Below are positions 34,315-42,499 of a DNA stretch of 60,498 nt, one piece after another. The translations under genes and the position numbers were made by a program. This DNA comes from Elusimicrobiota bacterium (GTDB taxonomy: Bacteria; Elusimicrobiota; Elusimicrobia; UBA1565; UBA9628). The stretch lies in NCBI GenBank assembly GCA_016234805.1, contig JACRNU010000071.1, positions 1 through 60,498 on the forward strand. The letters run 5' to 3'. The notes beneath the pieces were generated by a model. It was not told the DNA's origin. It was given only the letters and a program-made list of their open reading frames with translations, and searched no databases. Position 1 is the first letter of the stretch, and each line of letters opens with the position of its first letter.

Positions 34315-35490
34315 CTCGCTGTCGGTCGTTCGGCTCTCGAGGAGTTTGTGAAGAGCGTGCACGCTGACGATCTTGACCCCCTGATGGAGATATTCCTCCT
34401 TTCCGGCATAGACCAGCGCGGCTCCGTGACTTCTGGGAAACACTTTGGCGTAATGGAGGAGGCCCTTGAAGTAGTCGCTTGCGACCGTGGCCCCGGCTTT
34501 AATCTCGATCGGCAAGGCGTCGCTCCCGTGGCCGTATAACAGGTCCACCTCGTTACCGACATTGTCCCGATAGAACGCCAATTGGCTGCGCTGTCCCCGA
34601 TGAAGGCGATGTTTGAGCGCTTCGGCCACGACGAGGTTCTCGAATAAGCCTCCACGGAGCGGATCGCGGGCGAGTTGCTTTTCGTTCTCTAGCCCCAGGA
34701 GGCTGCAGGCCAATCCTGTATCGTAGAAATAAAGCTTGGGCGTTTTGACCAAGCGCTTGCGGACGTTGGCGTGGTGCGGCTCCAAGAGAAATATGATGTA
34801 TCCGGCTTGCAGCAACGTGATCCAGGAGCGTGCCGTGGTGTGCGACACGCCTGCGTCGTTGCCAAGCGAATGAAGATTCAACAACCCCCCGGCCCGGCCG
34901 GCGCACAGCCGCACGAATCGCTCAAAAACGTTCAAGTCTTTCACGGACACCAGTTGGCGCAAATCCCGCTCGATGCAGGTTTCCATATAGTCGCCGTAGA
35001 ATCTTGCGGGCTCCAATTTCTCTTTATGGAGGCGCGGATAGAACCCGGCCATCATCAGGCGAGTGAGTGAAGCATTTTGGAGATCGTGCGGCAGTTCATC
35101 GAGACTCAGCGGCAACAGCTTCAAGACCGCCGTCCGCCCGGCCAAGGACTGGCTGATGCGCGTCATGACCTCGAATTGCTGGCTTCCGGTCAGGATGAAT
35201 AAACCGTTGCGGCGTTCGCCGTCCACAACTTCCTGCAGGTAGGACGCCAATTGCGGCGCGCGTTGAATTTCGTCAAGAATGGCCCCGTCCGGGATATTCG
35301 CTAGGAACCCGCGCGGGTCTTCGGTCGCGAGCCTCCGCGTATCTGGATTCTCAAGATTGACATACGCCTTGTGGGGGAACGCCTGCCGGCATAAGGTCGT
35401 CTTCCCGCTTTGTCGCGGCCCAGTGATCGTCAGGACTGGATACTGTTTCGCCAGCGAAACGAGGATCGGTTCCAGCTTGCGCTTATACAT
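34309..35490 (-). CDS. AAA ATPase with DUF4143 domain
   Basis: 393 aa. Walker A ITGPRQSGKTTL near residue 24, Walker B-like GAILDEIQRAP, sensor FILTGSQQFEVM, then the DUF4143 region (YGDYMETCIERDLRQL, LYFYDTGLACSLLGL, GGLFENLVVAEALK) and a PD-(D/E)XK-like tail (FYRDNVGNEVDLL, LPIEIKAGAT). These proteins are frequent in mobile or accessory DNA, and their biochemical role is not established. Lower GC and different codon use from the neighbours suggest transfer. The end overlaps the IS630 relic slightly. Confidence 0.88.
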   Translation of the reverse strand: MYKRKLEPILVSLAKQYPVLTITGPRQSGKTTLCRQAFPHKAYVNLENPDTRRLATEDPRGFLANIPDGAILDEIQRAPQLASYLQEVVDGERRNGLFILTGSQQFEVMTRISQSLAGRTAVLKLLPLSLDELPHDLQNASLTRLMMAGFYPRLHKEKLEPARFYGDYMETCIERDLRQLVSVKDLNVFERFVRLCAGRAGGLLNLHSLGNDAGVSHTTARSWITLLQAGYIIFLLEPHHANVRKRLVKTPKLYFYDTGLACSLLGLENEKQLARDPLRGGLFENLVVAEALKHRLHRGQRSQLAFYRDNVGNEVDLLYGHGSDALPIEIKAGATVASDYFKGLLHYAKVFPRSHGAALVYAGKEEYLHQGVKIVSVHALHKLLESRTTDSEG

Positions 35491-35693
35491 ACGGTCATGA
35501 TAGCAGGATTAATTACAATATGAAAGTATAACTTTCCAACTGTAAAATCGTGAACAGGGGCACTGGCTCGCACCACGGGAGTTCTGGAGTAGGGGGTGGG
35601 GGCCGCGCCTCGCTAGATTGTCGGGTTTGTTCCGCTGAATGGGCAGGGAAGTGAAGGCGCGACGGATTCCATCGATTCCAGCTCGGTAATTCC

Positions 35694-37298
35694 ATGCAAA
35701 ACGCTCTCGGCATCCCGGAGCCAGTTGCGAAGTTTGTCCAATCCGGGCAGATTTCATTTGTTATAGTAACTGCTGAACAAGAAGCCCTCCGAAAGGAGGG
35801 CTTTCTTTTTGTAGTATGTGCAGGTCCGAGGCAATCCCATGGGAAGAATGTCCGCAGTATATGTTTCATTGCTGTTAGCCTGACCGGATGCGTTGCGCCC
35901 TTGACCACGGCGATGCAGACCGACCGCATCGAAGAGGTAAGGAGTTTGATCGACAAAGGTGCTGATATCAACACCCAACGCTCCTGTCCTGTCTTGCGGG
36001 GAGTGAACGCTGCTCCGTTGATTTGTGCGATCAGTTTGGGGAAGACGGAGGTCGTTAAACTCCTGCTTGAACGCGGCGCCGAAATAGAGGGGGCTGATTC
36101 ATACGGGAATACCGCGTTGCAATATGCGTCCGGCAATATTGAACTCACCAGGCTGCTCATCGATAGAGGCGCCAACGTGAACAACCAGGGCCGCCTTGGA
36201 GATACCCCTTTGTCGATGGCGGCGTGGGGCCGCAAGTCGGACATTGTCAAACTCCTCATCGAAAAAGGCGCCGATATAAGTGTCGCCGTGACCCGACTGC
36301 GGTATTGCAGCACCTGCGTCAATTGTTCCGAGGGGCTTCGAGCGCTGGGTTCCACCGGGTTGGGCGTGCTTGAGAAGATCAAGAGAGAAATCGAAAGCCA
36401 ACATCCTGTTGCCAAGGCTTCGCCAGCGGGCATTTCCAAAGAAGATGTTGCCGCCATTGTGAAGGCTGCGGTTGAGGGAGCGACAAGCGCGCAGAAGACC
36501 GCGTCATCGGAGGCGCCCACCAAACATTCGGACATTGATGCCCCAGCCTATAAGCTCGCCGAACACCCGAATGACTACGCCCTAGTCGTGGGCATCGGGA
36601 AATACTCGGACATCCCCGAAGCCCAATTCGCTGAGCGTGACGCTGAAGCGGTCAAGGACCACCTGATAGCTGCGGGGTTCCCCAGCCGCAACGTGATCCA
36701 GCTTTTTGGCGAGAAGGCTGGCCGTTCCGCCATGGAGAAATTCCTGGAGACCTGGCTTCCGCGCAACGTCAACGAGAACAGCCGCGTGTTTTTTTACTTC
36801 TCCGGCCACGGTGCTCCGGACCCCAAAACCGGCGAAGCCTATCTTATCCCTTGGGACGGCGATCCGGGTTTCCTTGAGAACACCGGCTATCCCATCAAGC
36901 GCCTCTACGAGAAACTCGGCTCGCTCAAGGCCAAGGAGGTCATCGTGGCCATGGACGCCTGCTTCTCTGGAGCGGGTGGGCGCTCAGTCCTGGCCAAGGG
37001 CGCTCGGCCGCTCGTGACCAAGGTGGAAGCCGCTGCTGTGCCGCGGGACCTGACTGTTTTCGCCGCGGCGTCAGGCGACCAGATTACCAGCACGCTCGAA
37101 GACCAGGGGCATGGAACCTTTACCTACTACTTCCTCAAGGGGTTAAGCGGTGGGGCGAAGGATGCCAAAGGAGCCGTGACGGCCCAGGGCCTTTACGACT
37201 ACCTCAAGCCAAAGGTCCAAGACGCCGCCCGCAGGCAGAACCGAGATCAGGTGCCGGTTCTGCACGCCCAAGGCGACCGAGAGCTCGTCCGGTTCTGA
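35694..37298 (+). CDS. Ankyrin-repeat caspase-like protein (caspase A), signal peptide out of frame
   Basis: The frame from 35694 encodes ankyrin repeats (APLICAISLGKTEVVKLLLERG, GNTALQYASGNIELTRLLIDRG, DTPLSMAAWGRKSDIVKLLIEKG), a linker and a caspase domain. Catalytic His is in YFSGHGAPDP (codon 36807) and Cys in AMDACFSGAGG (codon 36960). A terminator hairpin at 35782-35810 lies inside the 5' part of the frame, so the true start is probably the ATG at 35839 (MGRMSAVYVSLLLA). That hits a stop at 35881, in the other frame, just where VSLTGCVAP would complete a lipobox. So a single-base frameshift near 35875 probably separates the signal peptide from a lipoprotein body, or the gene is inactive. 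Confidence 0.75.
   Translation: MQNALGIPEPVAKFVQSGQISFVIVTAEQEALRKEGFLFVVCAGPRQSHGKNVRSICFIAVSLTGCVAPLTTAMQTDRIEEVRSLIDKGADINTQRSCPVLRGVNAAPLICAISLGKTEVVKLLLERGAEIEGADSYGNTALQYASGNIELTRLLIDRGANVNNQGRLGDTPLSMAAWGRKSDIVKLLIEKGADISVAVTRLRYCSTCVNCSEGLRALGSTGLGVLEKIKREIESQHPVAKASPAGISKEDVAAIVKAAVEGATSAQKTASSEAPTKHSDIDAPAYKLAEHPNDYALVVGIGKYSDIPEAQFAERDAEAVKDHLIAAGFPSRNVIQLFGEKAGRSAMEKFLETWLPRNVNENSRVFFYFSGHGAPDPKTGEAYLIPWDGDPGFLENTGYPIKRLYEKLGSLKAKEVIVAMDACFSGAGGRSVLAKGARPLVTKVEAAAVPRDLTVFAAASGDQITSTLEDQGHGTFTYYFLKGLSGGAKDAKGAVTAQGLYDYLKPKVQDAARRQNRDQVPVLHAQGDRELVRF
35782..35810 (+). terminator. Terminator hairpin before caspase A
   Basis: AAGCCCTCC (35782-35790), GAAA tetraloop, GGAGGGCTT (35795-35803), then TCTTTTT. 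A perfect 9-bp stem with a T tract. Confidence 0.85.
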
Positions 37299-37318
37299 TC
37301 GCCTCTCCGACAGTCGAG

Positions 37319-37345
37319 GGAACTTTTTCAGCCCTCGCTCGTATA
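37319..37345 (+). promoter_or_regulatory. ECF-type promoter (GGAAC-N16-CGTATA) of ORF6N gene A, copy 2
   Basis: GGAAC 37319-37323, CGTATA 37340-37345, exactly 6 nt before the ATG at 37352. Confidence 0.7.
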
Positions 37346-37351
37346 TAGTTC

Positions 37352-37855
37352 ATGGGACTACCTACCGGGCCGGAAGGCATCGAGCGCCGCATCCTGCTGA
37401 TCCGCGGCTTCCGGGTCATGCTGGATGCGGACTTGGCAGCCGTCTACGGCGTCACGACCAAGAGACTTAACGAACAGGTCAAACGGAACCAGCATCGCTT
37501 CCCCACAGATTTCATGCTCCGATTGACCGCGAAGGAAAAGGCAGAGGTGGTCGCAAAATGCGACCACCTCTACCGACTGAAATTCTCTCCAACCCTGCCG
37601 GCCGCATTTACTGAACACGGGGCGGTCATGTTGGCTTGCGTCTTGAACAGCCCATCGGCGGTCGACGCCAGCATCAATGTCGTCCGAGCGTTCATCCGCC
37701 TTCGCGAAATGCTGGGCGCCCACAAGGACCTGGCCCGACGCCTCGACGCCATAGAGAAACGCTACGATTCCCAGTTCAAGACCGTTTTTGACGCCATCCG
37801 AGGACTGATGGCCCCTCCCAAGGAACCGCTGCGCCGGATCGGCTTCCAACAATAG
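37352..37855 (+). CDS. ORF6N-domain protein A
   Basis: 167 aa. The first 120 residues are a phage-type ORF6N domain: RRILLIRGFRVMLDADLAAVYGV, TKRLNEQVKRNQHRFPTDFML, FTEHGAVMLACVLNSPSAVDAS, and VVRAFIRLREML. The tail is helical (DLARRLDAIEKRYDSQFKTVFDAIR) and ends RRIGFQQ. ORF6N domains are DNA-binding regions of phage antirepressor-like proteins; chromosomal copies have unknown function. It is 53 nt downstream of caspase A, on the same strand but with its own promoter. Gene B at 40153 is a clear paralogue. Confidence 0.9.
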   Translation: MGLPTGPEGIERRILLIRGFRVMLDADLAAVYGVTTKRLNEQVKRNQHRFPTDFMLRLTAKEKAEVVAKCDHLYRLKFSPTLPAAFTEHGAVMLACVLNSPSAVDASINVVRAFIRLREMLGAHKDLARRLDAIEKRYDSQFKTVFDAIRGLMAPPKEPLRRIGFQQ

Positions 37856-37875
37856 ACGCCGGTTCAGATACTGCC

Positions 37876-37974
37876 CTATTCTGGGTGTGGACAACCTGCC
37901 CCAACAGCGGCTTTGGGCCATTTTATCGCGGTTCCAGCCTGTGCCCAGGTTCGGATAGTGCTAATGACGGGCAG
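37876..37974 (+). repeat. 99-nt conserved non-coding element, copy A
   Basis: Ungapped hand comparison with copy B (39943-40041) gives 69 of 99 matches, over 80 percent near the ends and about half in the centre. The ends (TGGGTGTGG and CCTGTGCCCA) can pair with G-U pairs. It sits after ORF6N gene A; no coding potential. Confidence 0.7.
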
Positions 37975-37997
37975 GGAATTTTCAGAACCCGCACTCC

Positions 37998-38034
37998 GTG
38001 CCAGTATGGCGTAAGGCTTTCGATATACTGGCAC
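37998..38034. repeat. Inverted repeat in intergenic region
   Basis: GTGCCAGTAT (37998-38007) and ATACTGGCAC (38025-38034) are exact inverses around a 17-nt spacer. No T tract follows, so an operator or a small transposon relic is as likely as a terminator. The rest of 37856-38104 shows nothing else apart from the 99-nt element. Confidence 0.6.
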
Positions 38035-38104
38035 GATGCTTTTCTGGACCTGTTTCAGGTTCGAGCACTCGACGAGCCAGCTGTCGGCGAATTCGCCGGT
38101 CGGG

Positions 38105-38590
38105 TCATCGCCCGCCGTGGCGGCGGAGGACGACAGCAATAGAGTCCTGTTTCTTGGCTACAGCCAGGGCAAGTGGCGTTAACCCGTTCCGGTCTTTGGC
38201 ATTCGGGTCAGCGCCCCTGGACAACAAGAACTCTACGAGCTCCAATTTGCCTAGACCGACGATGATCTGGAGCGGAGTCGCTCCGCCGCTGGATCGGGCA
38301 TCCACATCGGCGCCCTTCGCCGGCAGGAGCGCCACGACCTCTTTGTGGCCGAACCACGCGACCCGATGGAGCGGCGTCGCGCCATATTTATCCCGACTGT
38401 CCACTTCACTGCCTTTGGATATGAGAAATTCAACCAGAGCCACGGAACCGCTGTCCGCCGCAAAATGCAACGGGAACTTCCCCGTGGAATCGGTGGATGC
38501 GATTGTTTCCGGATTATCCTTTAAGAGTTCCTGAACCGCCGGCAGGTCGCCGCGCCTCGCTGCTGCCCCGCCCCTCCTCCCGGAGGGCTT
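38105..38590 (-). pseudogene. Ankyrin-repeat fragment, 5'-truncated
   Basis: Minus-strand frame with four ankyrin repeats: RRGDLPAVQELLKDNPETI, GKFPLHFAADSGSVALVEFL, GATPLHRVAWFGHKEVVALL, GATPLQIIVGLGKLELVEFL, then NGLTPLALAVAKKQDSIAVV. The frame stays open past 38590 only by running across the start of caspase B on the other strand, where resemblance ends; no start codon or promoter was found. It appears to be the 3' part of an ankyrin gene cut by arrival of the caspase B module. It resembles the ankyrin part of caspase A but points the opposite way. Confidence 0.7.
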
Positions 38591-38621
38591 TTCTTTGCTA
38601 GTATCCAGGCCAGGAAAGACC

Positions 38622-39935
38622 ATGCGGACACATCTTCTTTGGCCTATGCTGATCGGCATTGCCACGTTCTCAGGCTGCGTCCACGCCAGCTACGAAACGA
38701 CCCGCGCCGTGACAGACCCCGTCATCGAGCTTCATGCCTGCACCTTCGTTTCGTCACGGCCCGACGCCCAGGACCGTCAGACGAGGCGCAACTTGCAGGC
38801 CATTCAGAAGCAGTTCAAGGAGACGAAGCCGCAGACAGCGCCGTTCCGGTCCTACGATGAAATCGAATCCCTAGAGGACTCGAGGGGCATCCAGGCAGTC
38901 GGCTGCGACATCGCCGTGGAAATCGGCGCGGTCGGAAGGAAGCTTAAGATTTGGACGTATTCCGCGCAGACGAAGGAACCGCTGTTCGACTCCCTCCTCT
39001 CCGGCATGGTGTGGGTTGAGTGGGGGACCACGGTCCGAAAGAGCGTCTACGACGAGTTCCGTAAGGACCCGAAACTCGCAAACAACCTCTTGGCCGCGGC
39101 GGGTCGGACCAGGGCGCTTGCCTCCACGGGGGCGCCGGTCTCCCCCGCCCCGCCCAAGATAGCCTCCGATGTCGATGTCCCTGGCTACAGCCTCAAGGAA
39201 CGGTCGGAGGATTTCGCCGTGGTCATCGGCATCGAGGGCTACAAGGATCTGCCCGACGCCCGGTTCGCCGAACGGGACGCCGAGACGGTGCGCGACCATC
39301 TGATCGCGCTGGGCTTTCCGAAGCGCCACATCGTGCTCCTGAAGGGCAAGGACGCCACCCGCACCGGCTTCCAGAAGTATTTGGAGGAGTGGCTGCCGAG
39401 GAACGTCAATCCCGCCTCCGACGTCTTCTTCTACTACTCCGGCCACGGAGCCCCCGACCCTGCCAGCGGCAAGGCTTTTCTTGTCCCCTGGGACGGGGAC
39501 GCCTCGTTCCTGAAGTCGACGGCCTATTCGGTCGACCAACTTCTAGCCTCCCTGCACGGACTGAAGGCAACCCAGGTGGTCGTGGCGCTGGACGCCTGCT
39601 TCTCAGGAGGCGGCGGTCGGTCGGTGCTGGCCAAGGGAGCGCGTCCTCTGGTCATGAAAGTCGACGCCGTGGCCGTTCCGCAAGGCATGGCCATGTTCGC
39701 AGCCGCGTCCAGCGATCAGATCACCAGCACGCTGGAGGACAAGGGCCACGGGACGTTCACTTACTATTTCATCAAGGGTTTGAGCGGAGGGGCCAAGGAT
39801 GCCGCCGGACGAGTGATGGCCGGGGTTCTTTACGACTATCTCAAGCCGCGCGTCCAGGACGAGGCCCGGCTGCAGAACCGGGAACAGGAACCAACCCTGC
39901 AGGGCCAGGCCGATCAGGAACTCGTCCGGTTCTGA
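38622..39935 (+). CDS. Caspase-like lipoprotein (caspase B)
   Basis: 437 aa from ATG 38622 with AGGA 6 nt upstream. Lipobox signal peptide (MLIGIATFSGC). Residues 20-165 form an unrecognised domain (HACTFVSSRPDAQDRQ, SRGIQAVGCDIAVEIG, LLSGMVWVEW). Then comes a caspase fold: VVIGIEGYKDLPDARFAERD, catalytic His near 275 (YSGHGAPDP), catalytic Cys near 326 (ALDACFSGGGG). The caspase part is closely similar to caspase A (both share RSVLAKGARPLV and SDQITSTLED-type segments), while the N-terminal domain is different. Periplasmic or outer-membrane location is predicted. ORF6N gene B follows at 40153. Confidence 0.88.
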   Translation: MRTHLLWPMLIGIATFSGCVHASYETTRAVTDPVIELHACTFVSSRPDAQDRQTRRNLQAIQKQFKETKPQTAPFRSYDEIESLEDSRGIQAVGCDIAVEIGAVGRKLKIWTYSAQTKEPLFDSLLSGMVWVEWGTTVRKSVYDEFRKDPKLANNLLAAAGRTRALASTGAPVSPAPPKIASDVDVPGYSLKERSEDFAVVIGIEGYKDLPDARFAERDAETVRDHLIALGFPKRHIVLLKGKDATRTGFQKYLEEWLPRNVNPASDVFFYYSGHGAPDPASGKAFLVPWDGDASFLKSTAYSVDQLLASLHGLKATQVVVALDACFSGGGGRSVLAKGARPLVMKVDAVAVPQGMAMFAAASSDQITSTLEDKGHGTFTYYFIKGLSGGAKDAAGRVMAGVLYDYLKPRVQDEARLQNREQEPTLQGQADQELVRF

Positions 39936-39942
39936 TAACGTT

Positions 39943-40041
39943 CTATTCTAGGTGTGCATCACCAGCCGGAATCGCCATTTCGGGCAGTCTTAATACGTTT
40001 TTACCCTGCACCCAAGTTCTGATACTGCTAACGACAGGCAG
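39943..40041 (+). repeat. 99-nt conserved non-coding element, copy B
   Basis: Same length as copy A without gaps, 69 of 99 matches by hand. It lies directly after caspase B. The motif GTTCTGATA flanks or begins both ends. Confidence 0.7.
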
Positions 40042-40045
40042 ACAT

Positions 40046-40071
40046 ACCTTGACCGTTACAATAACGGTATG
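40046..40071. promoter_or_regulatory. Palindromic site with TTGACC
   Basis: ACCGTTA (40052-40058) and TAACGGT (40062-40068) are exact inverted repeats around CAA, overlapping TTGACC (40049-40054). A wider CATACC/GGTATG pair brackets it. No good -10 was found downstream; operator candidate only. Confidence 0.35.
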
Positions 40072-40073
40072 AC

Positions 40074-40101
40074 AGCCCTCCAAAAAGAGGGCTTCTTCTT
40101 T
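40074..40101 (+). terminator. Terminator hairpin before ORF6N gene B
   Basis: AGCCCTC (40074-40080), CAAAAA loop, GAGGGCT (40087-40093), then TCTTCTTT. It resembles the hairpin at 35782. Confidence 0.75.
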
Positions 40102-40119
40102 GGTCCTCAGATGGGAAAT

Positions 40120-40146
40120 GGAACTTTTCCAGCTCTCGCTCGTATA
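40120..40146 (+). promoter_or_regulatory. ECF-type promoter (GGAAC-N16-CGTATA) of ORF6N gene B, copy 3
   Basis: GGAAC 40120-40124, CGTATA 40141-40146, exactly 6 nt before the ATG at 40153. Confidence 0.7.
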
Positions 40147-40152
40147 TAGGTT

Positions 40153-40677
40153 ATGGGACTATCTCTCGGGCCGGAAGGTATCGAGCGCCGCATCCTGCTG
40201 ATCCGCGGCTTTCGGGTCATGTTGGACTCCGACTTGGCGGCCGTCTACGGCGTCACGACCAAGAGACTCAACGAACAGGTCCGCCGCAATCGAGACCGGT
40301 TCCCATCTGATTTCATGTTCCCAATGACCATGCCTGAGGCCAGGGAGCTCTTGGCTTCAAGGTCGCGGATTGCGACCTTGAAGAGGGGTCAGAACATCAA
40401 GTATCGCCCCCATGTCTTCACGGAACATGGCGCCGTCATGCTTGCCAGCGTCCTGAACAGTCCCATAGCTGTCCAAGCAAGCATCCAAGTGGTTCGAGCC
40501 TTCATCAGACTGCGAGAGATGCTGGCGGAACACAAGGACTTGGCCAGAAAACTGGCGATGTTGGAACGTAGGATCAAGACTCACGATGCCAGCATATGCG
40601 GCATTTTTGAGGCGATTCGGAGACTCTCCCTGCCGCCACCCGTGCCACCCTCGCGTCGAATCGGTTTCCAGCCTTGA
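40153..40677 (+). CDS. ORF6N-domain protein B
   Basis: 174 aa, paralogue of gene A. Shared blocks: GPEGIERRILLIRGFRVML, AAVYGVTTKRLNEQV, FTEHGAVMLASVLNSP, VVRAFIRLREMLAEHKDLAR, and the C-terminal RRIGFQP. They diverge in the middle, residues 58-80 (MTMPEARELLASRSRIATLK). Own promoter with leaderless spacing. Function unknown; DNA binding is inferred from the ORF6N domain. It marks the right edge of the accessory region, 46 nt before the end of the histidine kinase gene. Confidence 0.9.
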   Translation: MGLSLGPEGIERRILLIRGFRVMLDSDLAAVYGVTTKRLNEQVRRNRDRFPSDFMFPMTMPEARELLASRSRIATLKRGQNIKYRPHVFTEHGAVMLASVLNSPIAVQASIQVVRAFIRLREMLAEHKDLARKLAMLERRIKTHDASICGIFEAIRRLSLPPPVPPSRRIGFQP

Positions 40678-40723
40678 GCCCTGTCGGGGCGAGACGGATG
40701 CGCGCCCGATATGGAGAGGGTCC

Positions 40724-42499
40724 CTAGGAAAACAGCTTCTTCCACCAGGGCGCGGGCTCGGCAGCCGGAGCCTCGGGCTTGGCCTGGCCGCTTTCGCCTG
40801 AGGGGCCGACGAAGAAGGGGAGCGCGATGTAGAAGGTCGAACCCTGGCCCACCTTGCTGTCGAGCCAGAGGCGGCCGTTCTGCATGTGGGTGACGGCCTT
40901 GGCGATGGCCAGGCCCAGGCCCGTGCCCCCGCGCACCTCGCCGGTCGCGATCTGGATGAACTTCTCGAAGATGCGCTTGTGCTCGGCCTGGGGGATGCCG
41001 GGCCCGGTGTCGGCCACCGTGAACTCGACCATCTTCTCCCCGTCCTTGGGGCGGAAGACCTTGACGGACACCCGTCCCTTGGCGGGAGTGAACTTGATGG
41101 CGTTGGACAGGAGGTTGACCAGCACCTGGACCGTGCGATGGCTGTCGGCCATGATAGGGGGCAGGTTGTGCTCCACGTCGAGCGTAAAGTCGATGCTCTT
41201 GCGCTGGGCCCAGGGGCGCAGGCTCTCGAACGCGTCCCGGGCGATGCGTTCGGCGTCGGCCTTCTTGAGGTTGACGCGCATCTCACCGGCTTCGATCTTG
41301 GAGAAGTCGAGGATGTCGTTGATGAGGCGCTCGAGGCGGTCGGCGTTGTGCAGCGCCGAGCCCATGATGCGGGTCTCCTCCTCGTTGACGCGGCCATGCA
41401 GCTCCTCCTTGAGGATGTCGAGGGCGGCCCGGATCGCGGTCAGGGGGGCCCTGAGCTCGTGGGTGACGTGCGCCACGAACTCGCGCTGCATGCGCTCGAC
41501 CTCGCGGAGCTTGGCCGTGTCGTGGAGGCTCGAGACCATGCCGACGATCTTGCCGGCCTCGTTCTGGACGAGGGCGGACGAGGCCTTCATGGTCTTCTTG
41601 GCGTCGTCCGTGCCGCGCGACTCGACCTCTCCTTTGATGGTCCGGTCCGCGGGGGTGGATATCTCCTGCGCGAGGGTGACCAGGTGCTCGGCGCCGGCCT
41701 TAGCCGAGAGGTGCTGTCCCGCGACCTGGGAGAGCGGGGCCGCGTAGAGCTGCTCGGCCGCGGGGTTCATCATCAGGATGTTGCCGCCGTCGTCGACCAC
41801 GATGACGCCGTCAGCGACCCCTTCCATCACGCCCCGGGTCCGGGTGGTCTCGTTCTGGAGGGCGTTCCGCTCCCGGACAAGGGGCTTGGTAACCTCGTCG
41901 ATGCGGCGCTGGATGTCCTCCCGGACCAGGGACTCGACCTTCTCGTAGACCATCTTCTGCTTGTTGGGGTCCGCGACCGCGTTGCCCACGAGCGCCCGGA
42001 TGGTCTCCTCGAGGCTCTTCTGCTCGAGAGCCTTGAGCAAGGCCTCCTCGCCCACCTTGGCGTAGACGGCCTCGTTGAGGATGACGTTGAGGACGCCCCG
42101 CCCCTCGAGGTACTTCTTCGGGTCGCGGCCCGCCTCGGAGTCCGGGCGGGATGAGGCCAGCTCGCAGAAGGCCTTGAGGTCATCCGCGCTCAGCCCCGAC
42201 TTGAAGGTCAGGCTCGAGAGCTTGAATCGGGAGAATGTCGAGGGGATGGAGTTGGGCAGGGCGTCCATCGTGGCTATGATGCGGCCGTTGGCGATAAGCT
42301 TGTCGTTGTCCACGCTGAAGGCCAGCTCGCCCTGCGCCGTCTCGGAAAGAAGGGCCTTGAGCTGCTCCCCGCAGGTCCCGAGCATGGCCGCCACGGCAGG
42401 GTGTCCGAGCTTATAGAGGGAAAGCTGCCCCAGGGCCTTGCCGAGGCCCTGGATGGCCTCCAGGCACTTGCGCTCGAAGATCTGCGGCTGGTCGCTCAA
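40724..42499 (-). CDS. PAS-containing sensor histidine kinase (soluble)
   Basis: 591 aa with no transmembrane segment. N-terminal helical region of about 210 residues (unknown, possibly sensory), PAS domain near 225-340 (GVADGVIVVDDGGNILMMNPAA), HisKA with FVAHVTHELRAPLTAIRAA, then HATPase_c: N box LVNLLSNAIKFTP, G1 VADTGPGIPQAE, G2 GGTGLGLAIAKAV. Its ATG overlaps the stop of the nucleotide-sugar dehydrogenase gene (ATGA), so the two are co-transcribed. No response regulator is adjacent; the nearest is at 51857. Confidence 0.92.
   Translation of the reverse strand: MSDQPQIFERKCLEAIQGLGKALGQLSLYKLGHPAVAAMLGTCGEQLKALLSETAQGELAFSVDNDKLIANGRIIATMDALPNSIPSTFSRFKLSSLTFKSGLSADDLKAFCELASSRPDSEAGRDPKKYLEGRGVLNVILNEAVYAKVGEEALLKALEQKSLEETIRALVGNAVADPNKQKMVYEKVESLVREDIQRRIDEVTKPLVRERNALQNETTRTRGVMEGVADGVIVVDDGGNILMMNPAAEQLYAAPLSQVAGQHLSAKAGAEHLVTLAQEISTPADRTIKGEVESRGTDDAKKTMKASSALVQNEAGKIVGMVSSLHDTAKLREVERMQREFVAHVTHELRAPLTAIRAALDILKEELHGRVNEEETRIMGSALHNADRLERLINDILDFSKIEAGEMRVNLKKADAERIARDAFESLRPWAQRKSIDFTLDVEHNLPPIMADSHRTVQVLVNLLSNAIKFTPAKGRVSVKVFRPKDGEKMVEFTVADTGPGIPQAEHKRIFEKFIQIATGEVRGGTGLGLAIAKAVTHMQNGRLWLDSKVGQGSTFYIALPFFVGPSGESGQAKPEAPAAEPAPWWKKLFS

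Noticed and set aside
33741-34655. Full 304-codon frame as an intact IS630 transposase
   Set aside because: Only the part left of about 34314 resembles a transposase; the remainder is another frame of the DUF4143 ATPase gene.
37862-40043. CRISPR-like repeats
   Set aside because: Only two diverged copies of a 99-nt element, no regular repeat-spacer unit, no cas gene.
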